Positions 1 to 12,705 are shown, counted from the first letter of the stretch. The stretch: DNA of 64,000 bases from Theropithecus gelada (GCF_003255815.1 NC_037682.1:47697712-47761711); one strand, 5' to 3'. The notes: a model not told the origin generated them from the letters alone. Numbers and translations: made by a program.

Positions 1-1207
1 GAAGGGGGCTCTGGCTTTTTGAAATAATCTTCTATTGATGAATATTCTTGGGGCCCCCCAGTCTTTCGCAGTTGCAAACGGTGCTACAGTAAACACTACT
101 GTCCATGCCCCTTTGTGTACACATGCCGTCATTTGCCATAATTGTCTTTTCCCACGGCTGTCTTCCTCAGTGGATGGGGACCCTGAGGGCACAAACTGAA
201 TTTTCCTCTTCTCTGGGTCTTGTGTGCAGCACAAGTCCTAAACCAGAAAAGGCACCCACATGATGAAATAAATGGACTCAGGTTGGGCAAGAGCATGGCA
301 ATGTGAACAGCCTGGGTGAATTCAGGGAGCTGACAGTAAGCCTGTGGGGCTGGAACACTGAGTTGGGAACAGGAGTGATGATGCCAAGATGAACAGACTA
401 CTGAGGGGCCTTGGGAGCCAGCTAAGGGGTCTGGACTTGGTCTCATAGGTGCTGTGGAGACAGGAAATTTTCCATGGGAGGACCTAGTCCAGGCTGCATT
501 TCTGCCTGATTTCTCCCATCCAGGCCAGCAGCCTCAGCGTAAAGGATAAAGTAGTAGTTGTAATTGTCCGGGCAAGGGAGCTGAGGACCTGATCCCCTTT
601 TCCCATCCTGCTATTGCCATCTAGACCCAAAGCACTTCAGGAGGTCCCACTTCTGGGATTCCTCATTCCCCGTTCCTCACAGCAGGACCCTAGGGACCAT
701 TCCACCAGTTGCTGCCAAAAGGATGCGATCCCTATGAGCTTGGGTGGCTAAACACTCAGAAGTGTCTCCCAAACTTACCCCGCTCCAAGGCCCACCCCAT
801 CCTTCCTGACATCTACCAGAATCCAGAGCCCTCCTCTCCATGAGGGTGCTCAAACCTCACCCCTCCTCTCCATCAGCCTGGTAGTGCAGAAGAGCAGTCC
901 TGACTGTTGGTCTAGGCCTATGCGTGCTCTTGGACAGGAGGAGACAACATGGACCATTGGCTACCTAATTTCTTGTGCCCATCTCTCCCTCCTCTTCCCA
1001 CTGCCCAGCAGATGCAGAAGGGGGCAGGGCTTCAGCCCCAGTGATCACAGGCCTCAGGGGGATTTCTGCTTCTCTGCATAGTGTCTTTCTCTCGCCAGCT
1101 GGAGTTGCCTTCCATTACTTCCTGTGTTCCCATAGGTGGCCTGTTACCCTGTACCTTTTCTTAACTACCTGGGGAGCAGTGTTTTTGCTAGAGAGAACAG
1201 TATAATA

Positions 1208-1410
1208 TTAAATAGAAGAGGGCCTGGAGCCAGCCTGTCTGGGTTCGAATCCAGCTCTGCCTCTTGTTACCTTGCACGGTTCACGTCATCACTCTGCAAA
1301 ATGGGGATAATATTAGATGGCACTTCACAGGTTTGTTGTGAGGATTCAGTGAATGAATACTTGCAAAGTGCTTATCACAGGATCTGGCATATACCAAGTA
1401 TTCAATGATT
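1208..1410 (+). repeat. MIR element
   Basis: The stretch follows the MIR consensus in order: a GGGTTCGAATCC core, a TCTGCAAAATGGG block, then a TGAATGAATACTTGCAAAGTGC block. A second, more diverged copy in the same orientation follows at about 1445-1600 with an ATCTGTAAAATGG core. Confidence 0.8.
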
Positions 1411-2994
1411 GTATTACCATTTTCACATGGTTTGGAACTAGTGAAGGAGCCTGAGATTTGGGAGTCCTGGATTCTAGTCCTGACTAGAATAGCTGTGTGA
1501 CTGTAGAAAGTTATTTTACCTCTTGAGCCTGGTTCTTCATCTGTAAAATGGAAGTAGTAATACCTCCGAGGGTTGCTGTGGAAATTAAGGTGACATTTTT
1601 ATGAAACTGAGAAGCACCATCCCTAGGTTGCAGCCCTCATCCTCATGGTCAGAGGTAGTGGCTACAACTCCAGCTATCACATCCACGTTCCCGGTGACAG
1701 GATGAAGGAGGGACAAAGAAGAAGGAGCAGAGAGTGTAGCCATCTGTCTTTTAAGGAAAAGTCCCATAAGCAGTTACAGAACATTTCAGCTTGACCCTCA
1801 TGATCACACCTAGCTGCAAGAAAGGTTGGGAAATGTCTTGATTCTGTGGTTCAGGAGACAACCAGGAGGCTCTGCACACATGCTCAGGTGTTTATTCCTC
1901 CTTGGCAAGGTCCTCCAGCAGAAATGCTGCCCCCTCCCTAGCACTGGGCTGCAGTCCCAGCACCATACGGCCCTGTGAGGACTTAGTTGCCAAGAAGCTC
2001 AGGCAGGTGCCACAGACCCGAACAGATTTGGGTATTGTGTCCAGCTTGTGCCAGGGACCCTGCCAGTCCCGAGGTTCCGTTGCTTGCAGGGCTCTTAGGC
2101 TGACGCAAGTGTGGTGGGCTGTGAGCTCCATCACTCGTCACAGCCTAGATTGAGCCCTGTGAGCAGGGGGCCTGAACTCCAAGGGCCTAGGGAATCCCTC
2201 TGTAAATATGGGGCTCTCCACCCAAGGCTCAGCCATGTGCCCCGGGACCAGTAAACCAGGTGGGATTCCAGTGTCTTCAAGGACATGACAAGTGCCAAGC
2301 ACACTGCAGAGAGCCCTCTGTAAAGCCAGGAATCATCCTCTAACTTACCTGTTTTGAAAACTGGACATTCCATGTTCCGTGTAGCTTAGGGAGAGGCTTT
2401 CTGTGGGCCACTCTCCTTCCTCTTACTTCTGTGTGAGAACAGCCTGCACAGTAGCATCTTGCTGAGTCTGGAGGGCCTTGCCAGCTTCATTGTGCCCCTG
2501 AAAAGGTGGCCCTAAGTGAGGTTAGGGGGTGAATGAAACCTATTCTAAAATGCTAGAGGAGCTTATTACTGAAAGATGTCCTGCTGCAAGTCCTTCTGTT
2601 AAGGGGATAACCAATCCTTTGCTTTCTGAGTTCAGCATCCTGGCTTTTTTTTTTTTTTTTTTTTTATAGGCTTGTTTAAAGTGTCTGGAAACCCCAAACT
2701 TCCTATCATTCTACTGTAGACCTTCTCATCTGCTGCTGCCCCCCCATCTCCTCTGTGCTGTTTGCCACTGGTGTGGCTTTCCTTGCCTTTTCCTTCTCTT
2801 TCTATGGTCTGCTTTCCACATGGATTTGAGCTGTCGCTGTGTTAGGCATGGTGCTGGGGCATTGCTCCTCCTCCTGGCAACCCTGTGAAGTCGGTGGGGA
2901 CCTACGTACCATTGTCACACGGTTGTGTGGTAAAGTGGGACCCAGGACAGGATAGCAGAGTCCGTACGCCATAGTCTGTAATATGTGTGCAGCA

Positions 2995-3172
2995 GGGGTT
3001 GGCAAACTATGACCAGATTTGACTTGCAGCCTCTTTTTGTGTGATGCTGCAAGCTAAGAATGGTTTTTAAAGGGTTATCAAAAAGAATACATGACAGAGA
3101 CCTAACATGGCCCTCAAACCTAAAATATATCCTATCTGCCCTTTATAGAATAATCTTGGCAAGCCCTGGGAT
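2995..3172. mobile_element. Non-autonomous hAT-Charlie fossil (MER5-like)
   Basis: It starts CAGGGGTTGGCAAAC and ends TTGGCAAGCCCTG, which form imperfect terminal inverted repeats. The interior contains the AAGCTAAGAATGGTTTTTA block typical of MER5-related elements. It has no coding capacity. The family name is from recall of consensus motifs and the exact subfamily is not settled. Confidence 0.65.
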
Positions 3173-4104
3173 AGAACATGCAGACTTTAGCACAGATTCT
3201 GGGGCCATCCTGCCTGGATCCTAGAGCCTCTGTTTTATTCTCTGAAAAATGAGAATAATCAGTAAATTGTGGCTGCCTCACATGGTTGTTAGAATTAAAT
3301 GAGATAAAGTACACAAAGCACCTAACCCAAAGTCAAGCTTTCTTTGGAAGTACTGTGAGGGGATATTACTGGGCCTTTACCAGGCTTCTCGACCCAGTGG
3401 GCATGAAAATCCTGGCTCTAGGCCTTTGGCTGACCCGGTCCCAGGCGTAGCTTCCTCAGAGTGCGTTCCCTTTGGCTGGAGGAGAGGGGCCTGCCAGCTT
3501 CCCACTGTGCTGTGTCCTGCTGGTAGGTCAGCTCTGCCTTCCTCCCACCCCCATCCCTGCTGACGGTCAGCTGGTGCCACTCACCAGGGCCGGGCACAAA
3601 GCCCATACCAGGTGCCGAACTAAGCCCAAAGGTACCAAGCCTCTTCCACTCTCCCTACGTTGTGCCTCAGCTCAACCTGGCTGGAACTCCTGCTTAACTG
3701 TAGGAGATGTGGCCTGGGGTTCATCCTCTCTGTATGCGCTTCCGCGTTTGTGGGCCAAACAGGCAGACATCTGTGTTTCCCTAAACCCAAGCTTTTGGCC
3801 AGTGATTGCCTTCCTACTAAGGCAAAGGGAAGGGAAGGGTAATTCTGGGGCCCAGTCAGCCACCCTCTTGATAGAGTGGTCTGCAAAACAAGTTTTCAAT
3901 GGATAATGAGTTAAATGTAAAGAAGATTTTAAAATTCAAATTATTGAAATATCAAAAAGAAGTTTTTACTGCGTAGAACCATACACTTATCAAAAGACTG
4001 AAAACAAAATTTTAAGTCAAACTGAGAAAAAAAAATAGTAATGCTAAATATAGCAGAGAAAGAACTTATATTCTTAAAATCAAAGTCTTTCAAACCACAA
4101 AGCT

Positions 4105-4375
4105 CTTAATAGGTAACAACAACAATTACAAACATTTCTGTAGTACTATGTGCCAGGCACCATTCTGAGTATTTTGCATATACTCTACTTGCTCATTTAA
4201 CCCTTGTAAACAACTCTAATAAGGTGTTACTGTCCCCATTTAACAGACGAGAGAACTGAGATATAGAAAAGCTAAGTAACTTGCCTGAAGCGGCACAACT
4301 AATAAGTGGCGAAGCTGGGATTTCAATGCAGTCCATCTGGCTCTAGGGCCTGAGTACTTAAACTCTTCTGTACTA
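4105..4375 (-). repeat. MIR element, reverse orientation
   Basis: Read on the + strand it contains the reverse MIR order: GTGCCAGGCACC, then CCCCATTTAACAGACGAG, then AAGTGGCGAAGCTGGGATTTC. It is nearly full length for a MIR. Confidence 0.8.
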
Positions 4376-4439
4376 ACCAGGGAAAAGATATGAAGCAGAT
4401 AGTACACAAAGGAGGAAATATAAATATCTGATAAACATT

Positions 4440-5850
4440 AGAATTATTTTTCTATTTCAATGGTAGTCCAAACAGTACATGTTGAAACAAGAGATACCAT
4501 TTTTTGTCTTCAAATTAGGAAGATCTTTCAACATTATAATACTATTAAGTACCTGCAATGCTCTCACAGATTGCTGAAGTTATATGCAAGTAGCCTTTCT
4601 GAAAAGTATTCTGGCAGTACTCAAAACAGTACTCAGGCGTCTCAAAAATGCCTATACTCTTTGACCAGGAATTCCCATTCTAATAATCTAATTTGAGAAA
4701 ATAATTAGAGACAGACAAAGACTCATGCATAAAGATGTTCATAGCAATGCTATATAAAATAATGACAAATTAGAAACAATCTATGGATCTGATAATAGAA
4801 TGCAGGTTAAGTAAATTGTTTAATCTTCATAATAGGCAATTAGGCAGCCATTATAAATAAATTTGTATAACAAAAGACACCATAAAGAAAGTAAAGAGAC
4901 ACACCACAGACTTCTGGAAGAAGATACTTCCAATGCACGTAACAACAAAGAATCAGAAAAACAAAATAATACACAAAGAATACTTGCAAATCAATAAGGA
5001 AAAGGCAAACAACCAAAGAACAAAACAGAGAAAGAATGTATATAGACAATTCACAGAAGAGGCAACTTAAACGGGGTAATCAACATAAAGCGCTACGGCT
5101 CCGTCTCACTAGTAGTCAGGGAAATGCAAACTAATTGAATGTACTCATGAGAATGGCAAGAGTCTAAAGGTAAGATATAGTGAAGCAAATTCATATCTGT
5201 TGTTGATGAGAATATAAATGTCTAGTCATTGGAGAGATATTTGGCCATACCTACTGAAAGTAAACATGCTTGCATATACATGCATGATGCACATATTCCC
5301 AGGAATCACCCTGTACAAATACCAGTTTGTACAAGGAGACATGTTCAAAGACTTTCATTGCAATACTGTCTATAATAGCAACCATATTAGTATTGTTGTT
5401 GCATAATATTATATATTTTCAATTGTTGTATAATAAAACAGCAGCAATGATATTATTAAATAACTATCCATCAAAAGGGACATGGGTAAGTGAAGTGCGA
5501 TTTATATATAACGGGATACTATGCACAGTTAAAATGAAAATAACTGAACTAAATCTGTAACTACCAGCTCAGATAAATTTCGAAAACAATGATAAGTGTA
5601 AAGAGCAACTTGCAAAAAAAAAAAAAAAAAAGCATATGTGAATGATTCTATTTGTGTAAGTCTTTAAAACAAACTAAAAAGATCACAATATTTAAGGATA
5701 TAGCTATGTAGAAAAATATAAAACAACCATGCAAATGATGTATACCAACTTCAAAATAGTGGTTACTTCTGGGAAGGAGGGTTGGATAGAGGGACAAGAA
5801 TAGGAGGTGAGGCATAAACTGTATCTTTATGATTTTTTTTAAGAGAAGAG
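4440..5850 (+). mobile_element. Old L1/HAL1-type 3' end fragments
   Basis: AT-rich sequence with hallmarks of old L1 3' ends, such as TTTGACCAGGAATTCCCATT (about 4659) and a later copy near 5300-5530 with CATGTTCAAAG and a block ending in an 18-base A run at 5614-5631. At least two fragments are present. All short reading frames here are repeat debris. Confidence 0.6.
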
Positions 5851-5976
5851 TTGAAGTAAATATGGCAAAATGTTAGCTAATGTTCTTAATCTGAGTGGAG
5901 ATCTGCATCTTTCTATTAAATTATTTTCTGTTCTTTAATGCATATTGAGAAGAAAATTATTTTTAATTTACTTTTT

Positions 5977-6140
5977 TGTTTGTTTGTTTTTGAGACAAAG
6001 TCTCGCTCTGTCACCCCGGGTGGAGTGCAATGGCACAATCTTGGCTCACTGCAACCTCTGCCTCCTAGCTTCCAGCGATTCTCCTGTCTCAGTGTCCTGA
6101 GTAGCTGGGATTACAGGCATGCGCCACCATGCCTGACTAA
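5977..6140 (-). mobile_element. 5'-truncated Alu with intact target site duplication
   Basis: Read on +, a T-rich tail is followed by TGAGACAAAGTCTCGCTCTGTC and the rest of the right Alu arm, ending CATGCCTGACTAA. The left arm is missing. The flanks match at TTTTAATTTACTTTTT (5961-5976 and 6141-6156), so this is one 5'-truncated insertion rather than a later deletion. Confidence 0.85.
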
Positions 6141-7577
6141 TTTTAATTTACTTTTTGAAGAGTTTACAATCCATGGAGAAATAGTTGTGCTATAATGTTA
6201 AAAAGCGGGACAAACATATACAAATATTTATAAATTTCACAAATTAAAGGGTTGAAAGAGATATCCAAAATATTTCTAGTAGTGGGCAAGGGCAAAATTC
6301 TGCAAGTTTGCTTTTCCTTACACATCCATATTGTCCATTGTTTCTTTTCTTTTCTTTTCTTTTGTTATGAAGATGTATTATTTTTACATCCAGAAGATTT
6401 TTTTAAACAACCACAGAAAAACATGAGTGAGTTTAGACCCTAGGACAGTGTCTAAAACCTAGGAAGATGTGTTATGATTGGTGGGGTGTTGGAGTTACCT
6501 GGGCATGACTGTTGGCTTGGCCACTTTCTGACTGTATGAATTTGTTCATTCTCGTATCTATTCGGCAAACACCTATTGAGCACCAACCGTGTACCAGGCA
6601 CTGTCCTAGAGATACAGCAGTGGAGAAACTATACATGCTTTGTCCCTCACCACAGAGTGCAGTCTAGTGAAGAGGGGACAGTAAACACATCACCACACAA
6701 ATCATCCCTCACTACAGCGCGCCAGGTCCTCCTGAGGGAAGAATACATGGGCAGTCATGAGAATCTTATTTGGATTGGGTGGCCGGGGGAGGACCCTGGC
6801 CTCTGAGCGACAACTGGAATGGAAAACATGAAGAGGTCTGGAAGCCCAGTAAACTGAAGGCTTTGAGAGATAGGAAGGCCTTACTGGACATATTTAAGGA
6901 ACAGAAAGGAACAGAAAGAAAGCCAGGGTTCTGGATGCAAAGAAGAAGGGGAAGAGTTGTGCAAGTAAGGCCACAGGATAGTCAGGAGCCAGATCACTCA
7001 GGCCTCACAGGCCAAGGGAAGGCCTCCTTAAAGACCGTGGAAAGTCACTGAAGGGTTTTAGGTGCAGAGTGACACGTGATTAGATTTGCAGTAGTTGAAG
7101 ATTGCCTTGATGCTCTTTGAAGATCAGGGTGGATGGAGTGAGCAGCTGGGTTGGTTAGTTGGCTATTGGCATGGTCCAGGTAGGAGAAATGGTGGCCTGG
7201 ATCAGGCTGGAGCTGACTGAGGAGATGGAGAAATGTGGGGAAAGATTTGAGATGTTTTTGGAGGCACAGTCAGTAGGTCTGGTGATGGATTATATGTGGT
7301 GGTGACAGTAGGGAAGGGCCGAGGAGGAAAGCTGTGCTTGGAACATGAGCAGTCGTGGGTTTTGTGGGAATGGGAAGCATGCCTCGGGGGTGGGAGGGCA
7401 GCCGCCCTCAGAGGAAGGGAGGAAAGTAGGGATGGGGAGCATGCCACCATGTGTCCTTAAGCTTTGGCGTCTTCCTGTGTGAACTGGGGTTTATGATGAT
7501 ACCTGTACCCTCAGGGTGAATTTTTCAGCCCTATTATCCAAAACCTATTCTACAGCAGTCTTCCCTCTCCTTCACAG

Positions 7578-7906
7578 GTGGAGTGTGTTACTCTTGGGGC
7601 TGGAATGAACATGGCATGTGCGGAGATGGCACTGAAGCCAACATCTGGGCCCCGAAGCCGGTGCAGGCTCTGCTGTCATCATCAGGACTCCTTGTGGGCT
7701 GTGGGGCTGGCCACTCCCTGGCCCTCTGCCAGCTACCAGCTCACCCTGCATTGGTCCAGGACCCCAAGGTCACCTACCTTTCCCCAGATGCCACCGAGGA
7801 CACTGAATCTCAGGAAGCCATGGACAAAGAGAGAAACTGGAAGGAAAGACAATCAGAAACTTCAACCCAAAGCCAATCTGACTGGTCCAGAAATGGGGGA
7901 CTGTGA
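7578..7906 (+). CDS. SERGEF: SERGEF (secretion-regulating GEF, DelGEF), terminal coding exon
   Basis: This is the 3' coding exon of SERGEF, an RCC1-like beta-propeller protein of about 458 residues that binds the exocyst subunit Sec5 and restrains secretion (family knowledge). The acceptor CCTTCACAG ends at 7577. The exon opens inside a codon (G|GT), then reads GVCYSWGWNEHG and a second signature, GCGAGHSLALC. These are the last RCC1 blade, with its usual Gly-rich and Cys/His turns. The C-terminal 40 or so residues are polar, rich in Glu, Lys, Ser and Gln, and end SDWSRNGGL before the stop at 7904-7906. The exon supplies about 109 residues; all others lie outside the window. A poly(A) signal follows 12 bases after the stop. 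From memory, human SERGEF differs at a few positions here (see findings). Confidence 0.93.
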
Positions 7907-7918
7907 TAGAGAATCTTT

Positions 7919-7924
7919 AATAAA
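7919..7924 (+). terminator. SERGEF: SERGEF poly(A) signal AATAAA
   Basis: A canonical AATAAA begins 12 bases after the stop codon and is followed by a GT-rich stretch (GGGCTGTGGGGTTGG, about 7967-7981). This gives a very short 3'UTR. Cleavage is expected near 7940. Confidence 0.85.
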
Positions 7925-8616
7925 GTGGCTTTTCCCACCAAAAGCCTTCCCAGAGAATTGCTTTGTTGGGCTGTGGGGTTGGCCAAAGAAGGGCTCAGAA
8001 GGCAGTGATGGATGGGCTGACCATAAACCAGAATGATGGCAGGCTGCTTGCCCAGTGCCTGGGACTCAAGGAGGCAGACATGCTTTCTACTCAGTAGAGG
8101 AGAATGAGGGATTAGGTCTTCACTAAAGATATGGAAAGCTAACACACCAGTAGGAAGGCTCTAGCCTGTCCCTGCCTGGTGGAGATAGAAAACCCAGTTC
8201 TATGTCCCTCATTATTTTGGCCCAGCAGCCTTCAATTCAGCAAAACAGAGGGTTCCTGGGGCATGCCTAAAGCAGCCCCTCCTGGAGTTTTATTTTTAAG
8301 GCCCTGAGCACATGGTTTTCTAGTTCAAGGATATCGAGGTACCCTGATCAGATGACTGGATACTTAAATAGGAGAGATCTCTTATCTTGGTGACTGGGGG
8401 CGAGGGAGAAGGTTCTGGAGTAGGGGTGGAGGGAAGTAGAGAGGAGTACGTGGAGGAAGAGTCAAGACTTCTGGGAAGACCCAGTAGAGGAAAACCCTAG
8501 GATAGACAAGAGAGGCTAGAACTGGCGAAACTCTCAGAAGATTTGTCTTCATCTGAGTCAGCCAGGATGCTGGAGCTTGTTTGTGTAACTATAATTGCTA
8601 AAATATATTGTTTCAG

Positions 8617-8733
8617 ATGAAGGACAGGTCACAGCAGGAGAAGGGAAGTCTGTAGGGATAGCAACGTCAAAGACTCTGACCCCTGACCATCTGCCCCACC
8701 AAGCCCTAGCCTGTGCAGGAGGAGGGCCCTCAG
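8617..8733 (+). other. Exon-like block, possible alternative SERGEF exon
   Basis: The block sits between TTTCAG (ends 8616) and a strong donor, CAG|GTAAG (8734 on). It is 117 bases long and open in the frame that starts at codon position 2 (same entry phase as the SERGEF terminal exon). It encodes 39 residues starting (G)DEGQVTAGEGK and ending GGGPSG. The phase is the same on entry and exit, so it could be skipped or included without shifting the frame. The polypyrimidine tract is weak. No known domain is visible. This is an inference from splice signals only. Confidence 0.3.
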
Positions 8734-9423
8734 GTAAGATGGAGACCAGGCTAGATCCTCATTCTCTGACTTCCCTGTGGCTCTGGGGGACATAGGACCT
8801 TTCTTTCTGCTGTGACTGGCAACAAGCCTTTTGCCAGAGGACCTCAGAGAATGGACTTTCTCTGGAGAACCATATGGCAGTGTCACCAGCTAGGCAGCCC
8901 AGGTCTGTGGCCCATCCCACACTGCCTGCTTGTGACTCAGAATGAGTCTGTTAGGGCTGGGCTGCAGTGGCTTCAAGTTACAAAATCCCAGGATACCAAA
9001 GTTAAAGGCCCTTGAAAGACCATCCAGCCTAGTGGCCGTCACGCTGCATTCTTTAGAGTCCTGGGAGTCTCCTGAGAACTCAGTGGCCACTTTGTGGGTT
9101 AAGGAGGCCAGGTAGATAGAGGTCCAGGTTCCCCCGTCCCCCCTACACACACATCTTATTCCAAGCAGCTTTAGTTTTTCTCTATATTGGGCTTCACATA
9201 ACATTTCATTTGACAAGAGGTCCTTGAGAAAGTTTTTATTCAACACTGATTTTATTCAACATTTTCATTTGTTCATGTGGGAAAATGGAGGCCAAAAGAG
9301 GGGAAGGGACCATCTGAAGGTCATAAACCTCACTACCAGGCCAGGGTCCTGATTGGGAAGTGACCCAGCTAAGTCCTTGAGTGAGACAAGAGTGTGATGG
9401 AGAGTAGCCCTGGGACCAGGAGT

Positions 9424-10306
9424 GAGTTCAGCTCAGAAGAGGAGGATGAGGGCAATCTTGAGCTTCCCAGGCTTGAACATAGAGACCACTGACAGCCATA
9501 GGCTGACCTTGAACATCATGCATGGAGTCCTCCCAATATTGCACCCTAGAAACATGGCTGCCCTGGCCAGCAAATCCCTTGGTTCCCCACCTCTCAGGAC
9601 CAATAGAAGCCAGTACAGTCTCCAAGAACTTGAGGAATGGGAAGGATATCTCCATGCACTCGGAGCTTGATTTGCCAAGATGACCAAACAAACCACAGAG
9701 ATGGAGCAATCAGATGGCCCAGAGGTGACCCATATTGGAGCAACCCAAGGTCACTGGCCCACCACCCACTGTCCTACAGGCCTGTATCAGGCCGGAAAGC
9801 AATCCCACACCAGATAGCACTCAGGCCCATACTACCTACATGGTTACCACTCACAAAGAACCAATGCACTCTCTCTCACAAGATTCCAGTTCAGAGCTCC
9901 CTCCTACCTCTTTCAGCAACTGCTGGAAGAAACCAAAATCCCAAGGCCTCTGCTGCTGAGTCCTATTGCCTCTCCCATGACCTCCTTGTGAGCACCAAAA
10001 AGAAGTGTCTCAGGGTTCCTTCCCAGCCTGAAACAGGATCAGGGGGTGCATTAGCTCCTGAGCCCTTTGATGCAGAACCTCAGACTCTCAGAACTGAGTC
10101 AAACCCTTCTTAGAAGCAGACAGGGGCAGATAATCCACATGTGGAAGAATGAATGGCTGCTGGCCCTAGAAGACATCATAGACCATCCCGTCACCTTGAG
10201 TTCCTCCAGTTTTGCCTTTCCAGACATCAGTTTTGGGCAGATGGGCTCTCTCCGTGCTCCTTCACTGGCTGAATCTGATGAGTGTCTGAAAGCACTCATC
10301 AGATAA
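9424..10306 (+). pseudogene. Decayed ORF island of unknown family
   Basis: Protein-like stretches follow one another on + but switch frame several times. They are an acidic segment reading FSSEEEDEGNLELPRLEHRD (9427-9486), a segment with SQYSLQELEEWEGYLHALGA (to 9670), a Ser/Pro/Thr-rich segment in another frame (9735-9959), another ending EPQTLRTESNPS (to 10113), and a last one with WLLALEDIIDHPV and SFAFPDISFGQMG (to 10306). Each segment stops soon after the next begins, as expected of a gene with several frameshifts. I do not recognise the family. It could also be chance, so confidence is low. Confidence 0.3.
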
Positions 10307-11539
10307 TGACTGAGGAGGTGTTGACAATGTCTCCCAGATTTTTTTCTGCACCCTTGGATTGCTATTGGCTATTATCAGACCTTGTAGATGTCCAAGCCCC
10401 TTGTTCCTAATAGCCTGTGAGTTGTTTGAGAGCAAGAGACCAGGTCTTCATCAATTTGGGAACCCCTTCACCAAAGAGGGGTCCTGGAATGGAGGAAGTA
10501 CCCAATAAATGCCCATGAGTGAATTCATCAGTATAACCCACCCACCGTGGGGGGAAGGGTAAATGAGTGGATTCTCTGATCCCCTTTGTCACTATTCATC
10601 CTCTACTTTTAGCCCTTTTTCAAATATCATAACCATTTGACAGTCAATTTATGACAACATCATTCACCTGGTAAGCTAACATGCCATAAGAGCTGTGGCT
10701 ATTTGAGAAAATACTCACTCGTTTTTAAAAACTAGTTTTTTTCAATGAACTAAAAGAATCAGTCTTCATATTCCTCCTGTGTGAGAAGGAAGAAAGGGAA
10801 AGAGGGGAGCAGGCCCCACTCTGTGCTCCCAGGTCATTGGCCTGGCCCTTGGAGTGATGGTTGAAGGTCGAGCACAGACCAGATGCTGATGGGACGTCTC
10901 CCTCCCTATCATACTCACCCTGCCCTCCTGATCACAAGTACCCCATCATCCCTTGACACTCCCACCACCCTTGGCCCTGGTGGGTTGTGAGGGCCATGAG
11001 ATCAGCCTTGGGTGAGATTGTGCTTAGGAATGGTGAATCTAGGCCTAGGGCTCAGGCTTAAAGCCTTCTCACCAGCCCCAGGCATCCACCACTTCTGGGT
11101 GAAGTGACTTAGTGATCAATTGAAACTGGGAGTTAGGGAGTTAGTTGGGAAACTGTTGGGGGCGGGGGTGATAGAGGGAGGGTGCGGGTCCGTGCAACTG
11201 CCACAAGTTCAGAATTTCAGAGTGACTGCAGTGTGGAGGGAGGAGGGAGGAGCGGCTGGTGAGGCAGTGGGTTTTGCCAGCTAGTTGAAGGAGCTGAAAC
11301 TTCAATCTTAGGGCAACGGGGTGTTTAAGCAGGAGAGTGAAGTTGGCCAGCTGTGTGTCGGGGAGGCCTGGGGCAGGGTCAGAAGTGGCTCCCTTCTGTC
11401 ACATTCACGGCACTTCATGAAGGAGGGCAGGAGGCCAGGTCCTGAGGTCCTAGGATTCAGGACCAGCCACTCTAGTGTTCCTATCATTTCCACCCCCTAA
11501 TGGCCAGCCCCTGAAGGCCTCAAGTAGCTTGAGACAGTT

Positions 11540-11735
11540 GTAACCTGAGCTCTGGAGTCAGACCACCTGGGTTAAAACCCTGGCTTCATCACACATTGGC
11601 TCTGTGGCTTTGGGCCATTACTTTACCTCTCTGCACCTTGTTTTACCTCTAAAATGGGGCTGTTAGGTGACTGTGAGCTGTCATTAGACAACGTGTGTAA
11701 GACACCCGCATGTAGTAGATGCTCAGTACATGTTA
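11540..11735 (+). repeat. MIR element
   Basis: Shows TCTGGAGTCAGACCACCTGG, CTCTAAAATGGGGCTGTTAGG and GTAGTAGATGCTCAGTACATG in MIR order. Confidence 0.8.
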
Positions 11736-12705
11736 ATTGCCCCATTAGCTTCTGTGTCCCTGGAAATCCATATTCCTAACAGCTTTTTGCTGAGTCCCAC
11801 TTTGAGTCCACCAGCAGCACTTCTTTGCTGGTGGATCCCTAAGTACAGTGGACGTTACCCTCCCTGCAGCAGCAGAGGCTACTTGGCTTGTGCATCCTGA
11901 TGCTTATGAATGCTGGTGGCAGCTCTGGTAGATGCCCTGAGCAGAAGCCTGACCGTACTCACTACTCCACTGACCCCAACCCCTTGTTTCCTGGACTGCA
12001 TGGGGCATCAGGAAGTTGAGGCCAATACTTGGAGATGATGAAAAACTGTTAGATGAGAATTTGATACACACTTGAAGCTTCCCACCCGCCCATCTGATCA
12101 TGGACTCAGGCCATGCTGGGAGGCATCAAGGGGACAAAAATCAGAGGGAGACTGACACTCACTTGTCTGTGGCCCTGGGCAGATCCCTCCCTTCTCTGGG
12201 CCTCATTTCCTCATCTGGAAAATGCTCAGAGGTTGACTCTCATGACCATTATGGACTCTTTCCACCTGAGCATTCCTGAAGTCTCTAATGGATAGAAAAG
12301 AATTGGAACCCCAAACCTCCACTTTGCCACCAAAACCAAGTGAACAACCCAAGACAGTCAAGATCCCTAGGAGAGGGCTTTACCCCTCCCAAGATGCCTC
12401 CAGGCCAAGAGAGGGGTATGTGATGAGGGCATCCATCAGACTTGGCCTGGCAAGGGTGCTGCTGGGTAGGGCACCCAGATCTGACAGTCAAACCCTACCT
12501 CTGGCTTCATCAGAGTCAAGAATGGCCTTAGAAGTGAGGTGACCATGGTCTGCATAAGGGGCTGGGAGCTCTAACATGGCCCATCAGTATGGCATGATTC
12601 ATGGAGAAGTTTCCTGGTCAGGTGAACCCCCTAGAGGATGTTCTGGTCTTAGGACCTTATAAGCCCTGTGGCTTTGAAAGCTGCCTCCCTCCCCTGACCC
12701 AACAG

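Larger units (their letters stand above)
1..7577 (+). other. SERGEF: Last intron of SERGEF (3' part)
   Basis: No coding exon is recognisable before the splice acceptor at 7573-7577. The stretch holds MIR copies (about 1208-1410, 1445-1600, 3170-3345, 4105-4375), a short hAT-type element (2995-3172), an old L1/HAL1-like 3' end (about 4440-5850), a truncated Alu (5977-6140), and an old dispersed repeat at about 6555-7110. The remainder (for example 1-1200, 1600-2990 and 7110-7577) looks like unique intron sequence. A 21-base T run lies at 2645-2665. Intron status is inferred from the exon at 7578, which starts in the middle of a codon. Confidence 0.75.
7936..12705. other. Interval between SERGEF and KCNC1 tails
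   Basis: No intact gene is evident. The interval holds an exon-like block (8617-8733), a decayed ORF island (9424-10306), an L2-like fragment with AATAAA near 10502 (about 10310-10540), MIR copies (about 11540-11735 and 12110-12290), and unique sequence elsewhere. It is the short gap between two convergent genes. Confidence 0.6.

Noticed and set aside
1208..1410. tRNA-like sequence (GGGTTCGAATCC)
   Set aside because: This is the tRNA-derived head of a MIR element. The flanks do not fold into a complete cloverleaf.
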